6,910 nt of DNA, taken from MAG-120802 sp049430265 (lineage in GTDB: Bacteria > Actinomycetota > Actinomycetes > Nanopelagicales > Nanopelagicaceae). Position 1 is the first letter of the stretch. The number at the start of each line of letters is the position of its first letter. A model generated the notes under the pieces. It did not search any database. It had not been told where the DNA came from and saw nothing but the letters and a program-made list of their open reading frames with translations. A program made the translations under genes and the position numbers. The stretch covers positions 1 through 6,910 of the forward strand of contig JBMTBW010000033.1 of assembly GCA_049430265.1 (NCBI GenBank). The letters run 5' to 3'. This document shows positions 6,508-6,910 of this stretch, in pieces.

Positions 6508-6910
6508 AACTTAGTAATTACTAGCGGCAATCTCTCTGCAACTTCACCTTTCTCAGAGATACTAACCGCGCCTTCTAACGCTTGCTTAGCTCGTTCAAAT
6601 CTATCGCTATCATCGCTATGAAGTGTAAATAGCGCAGATCCGCTAACTATCTTCTCTCCAGGTTTGGCATGAATTTCAATTCCTGCTCCAGCTTGAACTG
6701 CTTCCCCTTGTCGCGCTCTTCCAGCGCCAAGGCGCCAGGCGCTAATTCCAACTTTTAACGCATCCATTGAGGAGATAGTTCCGCTCTTGTCTGCAGTAAT
6801 AACTAGCTTCTCTTTGGCAGTGGGAAGCGGGGCATCAGGATCTCCTCCTTGAGCCTTAACCATTTTTCTCCAGCGATCCATCGCGCTTCCATCTTTAAGC
6901 GCAACTTCAG
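6504..6910 (-). CDS. deoA: thymidine / pyrimidine-nucleoside phosphorylase, C-terminal part (5' end outside window)
   Basis: Cytosolic enzyme that splits thymidine or deoxyuridine with phosphate into base and 2-deoxyribose 1-phosphate. Only the last third or so is present, about 134 residues of a family usually near 430. Coding continues to the right edge: residues EVALKDGSA precede the Met at 6881, which is internal. The visible part is the end of the alpha/beta domain (AMDRWRKMVKAQGG, PLPTAKE) followed by the C-terminal PYNP domain with AWRLGAGRARQGE, AGAGIEIHAKPGE and LFTLHSD. The phosphate- and base-binding residues lie outside the window, so thymidine-specific and broader pyrimidine phosphorylases cannot be separated. 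The gene converges on the deoC/ALDH row and its TAA overlaps the partner's TAG by four bases, leaving no room for a terminator between them. Confidence 0.93.
   Translation of the reverse strand, partial: EVALKDGSAMDRWRKMVKAQGGDPDAPLPTAKEKLVITADKSGTISSMDALKVGISAWRLGAGRARQGEAVQAGAGIEIHAKPGEKIVSGSALFTLHSDDSDRFERAKQALEGAVSISEKGEVAERLPLVITKF

Noticed and set aside
6512..6523. Perfect 12-base palindrome TAGTAATTACTA just after the convergent stops
   Set aside because: It is AT-rich, has no loop or T tract for a terminator, and lies in deoA coding. It is short enough to be chance; operator function would need conservation evidence.
6504..6881. A complete 125-residue protein starting at the Met at 6881
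   Set aside because: The frame stays open to 6910 and the upstream residues match thymidine phosphorylase, so the Met is internal.

Overview
The window is a dense, AT-leaning block of bacterial metabolic genes. Seven genes read left to right, and an eighth, convergent gene enters from the right edge. The largest gap between neighbours is 18 bases. Several junctions overlap (ATGA, TAATG, and a tail-to-tail stop overlap). The protein variants look actinobacterial: the UDP-glucose dehydrogenase active-site wording GGGCLPKD, the Maf wording SASPAR/GCDS, the long DeoC, and DeoA's AWRLGAGR/AGAGIEIHAKPGE tail. The low GC, frequent AGA arginine codons and extreme compaction suggest a streamlined planktonic actinobacterium, such as the freshwater acI/Nanopelagicales lineage. 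That placement is inference and was not checked by any search.

Layout. 1-582: the C-terminal part of UDP-glucose 6-dehydrogenase, open at the left edge. 586-1182: a Maf-family nucleotide pyrophosphatase. 1179-1619: a small gamma-glutamylcyclotransferase-fold protein. 1632-3257: a phosphohexomutase-superfamily enzyme of the PGM2 type. 3276-4223: deoxyribose-phosphate aldolase (deoC, long form). 4226-5668: an NAD-type aldehyde dehydrogenase with an intact active site. 5668-6507: a 279-residue ALDH-like protein without the catalytic region. 6504-6910, minus strand: the C-terminal third of thymidine/pyrimidine-nucleoside phosphorylase (deoA), open at the right edge. I saw no RNA genes, mobile elements, CRISPR arrays, long repeats or clear intrinsic terminators. 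No stretch above 300 bases lacks a gene.

How the genes work together. The right two thirds reads as a deoxynucleoside salvage route. DeoA releases deoxyribose 1-phosphate. The mutase is well placed to convert it to deoxyribose 5-phosphate, standing in for DeoB. DeoC cleaves that to glyceraldehyde 3-phosphate and acetaldehyde, and the ALDH oxidises acetaldehyde to acetate. The most interesting part is the ALDH pair: an active ALDH coupled by a one-base overlap to a catalytically dead, shortened ALDH-like partner. This resembles a two-gene version of the two-domain ALDH16 architecture. The first three genes (sugar-nucleotide oxidation, nucleotide house-cleaning, gamma-glutamyl turnover) are not obviously part of the same route.

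Translation signals differ along the row. maf and both ALDH genes have purine-rich Shine-Dalgarno sequences. The mutase and deoC have none, but each has a TANNNT hexamer 6-8 bases before its ATG, a layout compatible with leaderless transcripts.
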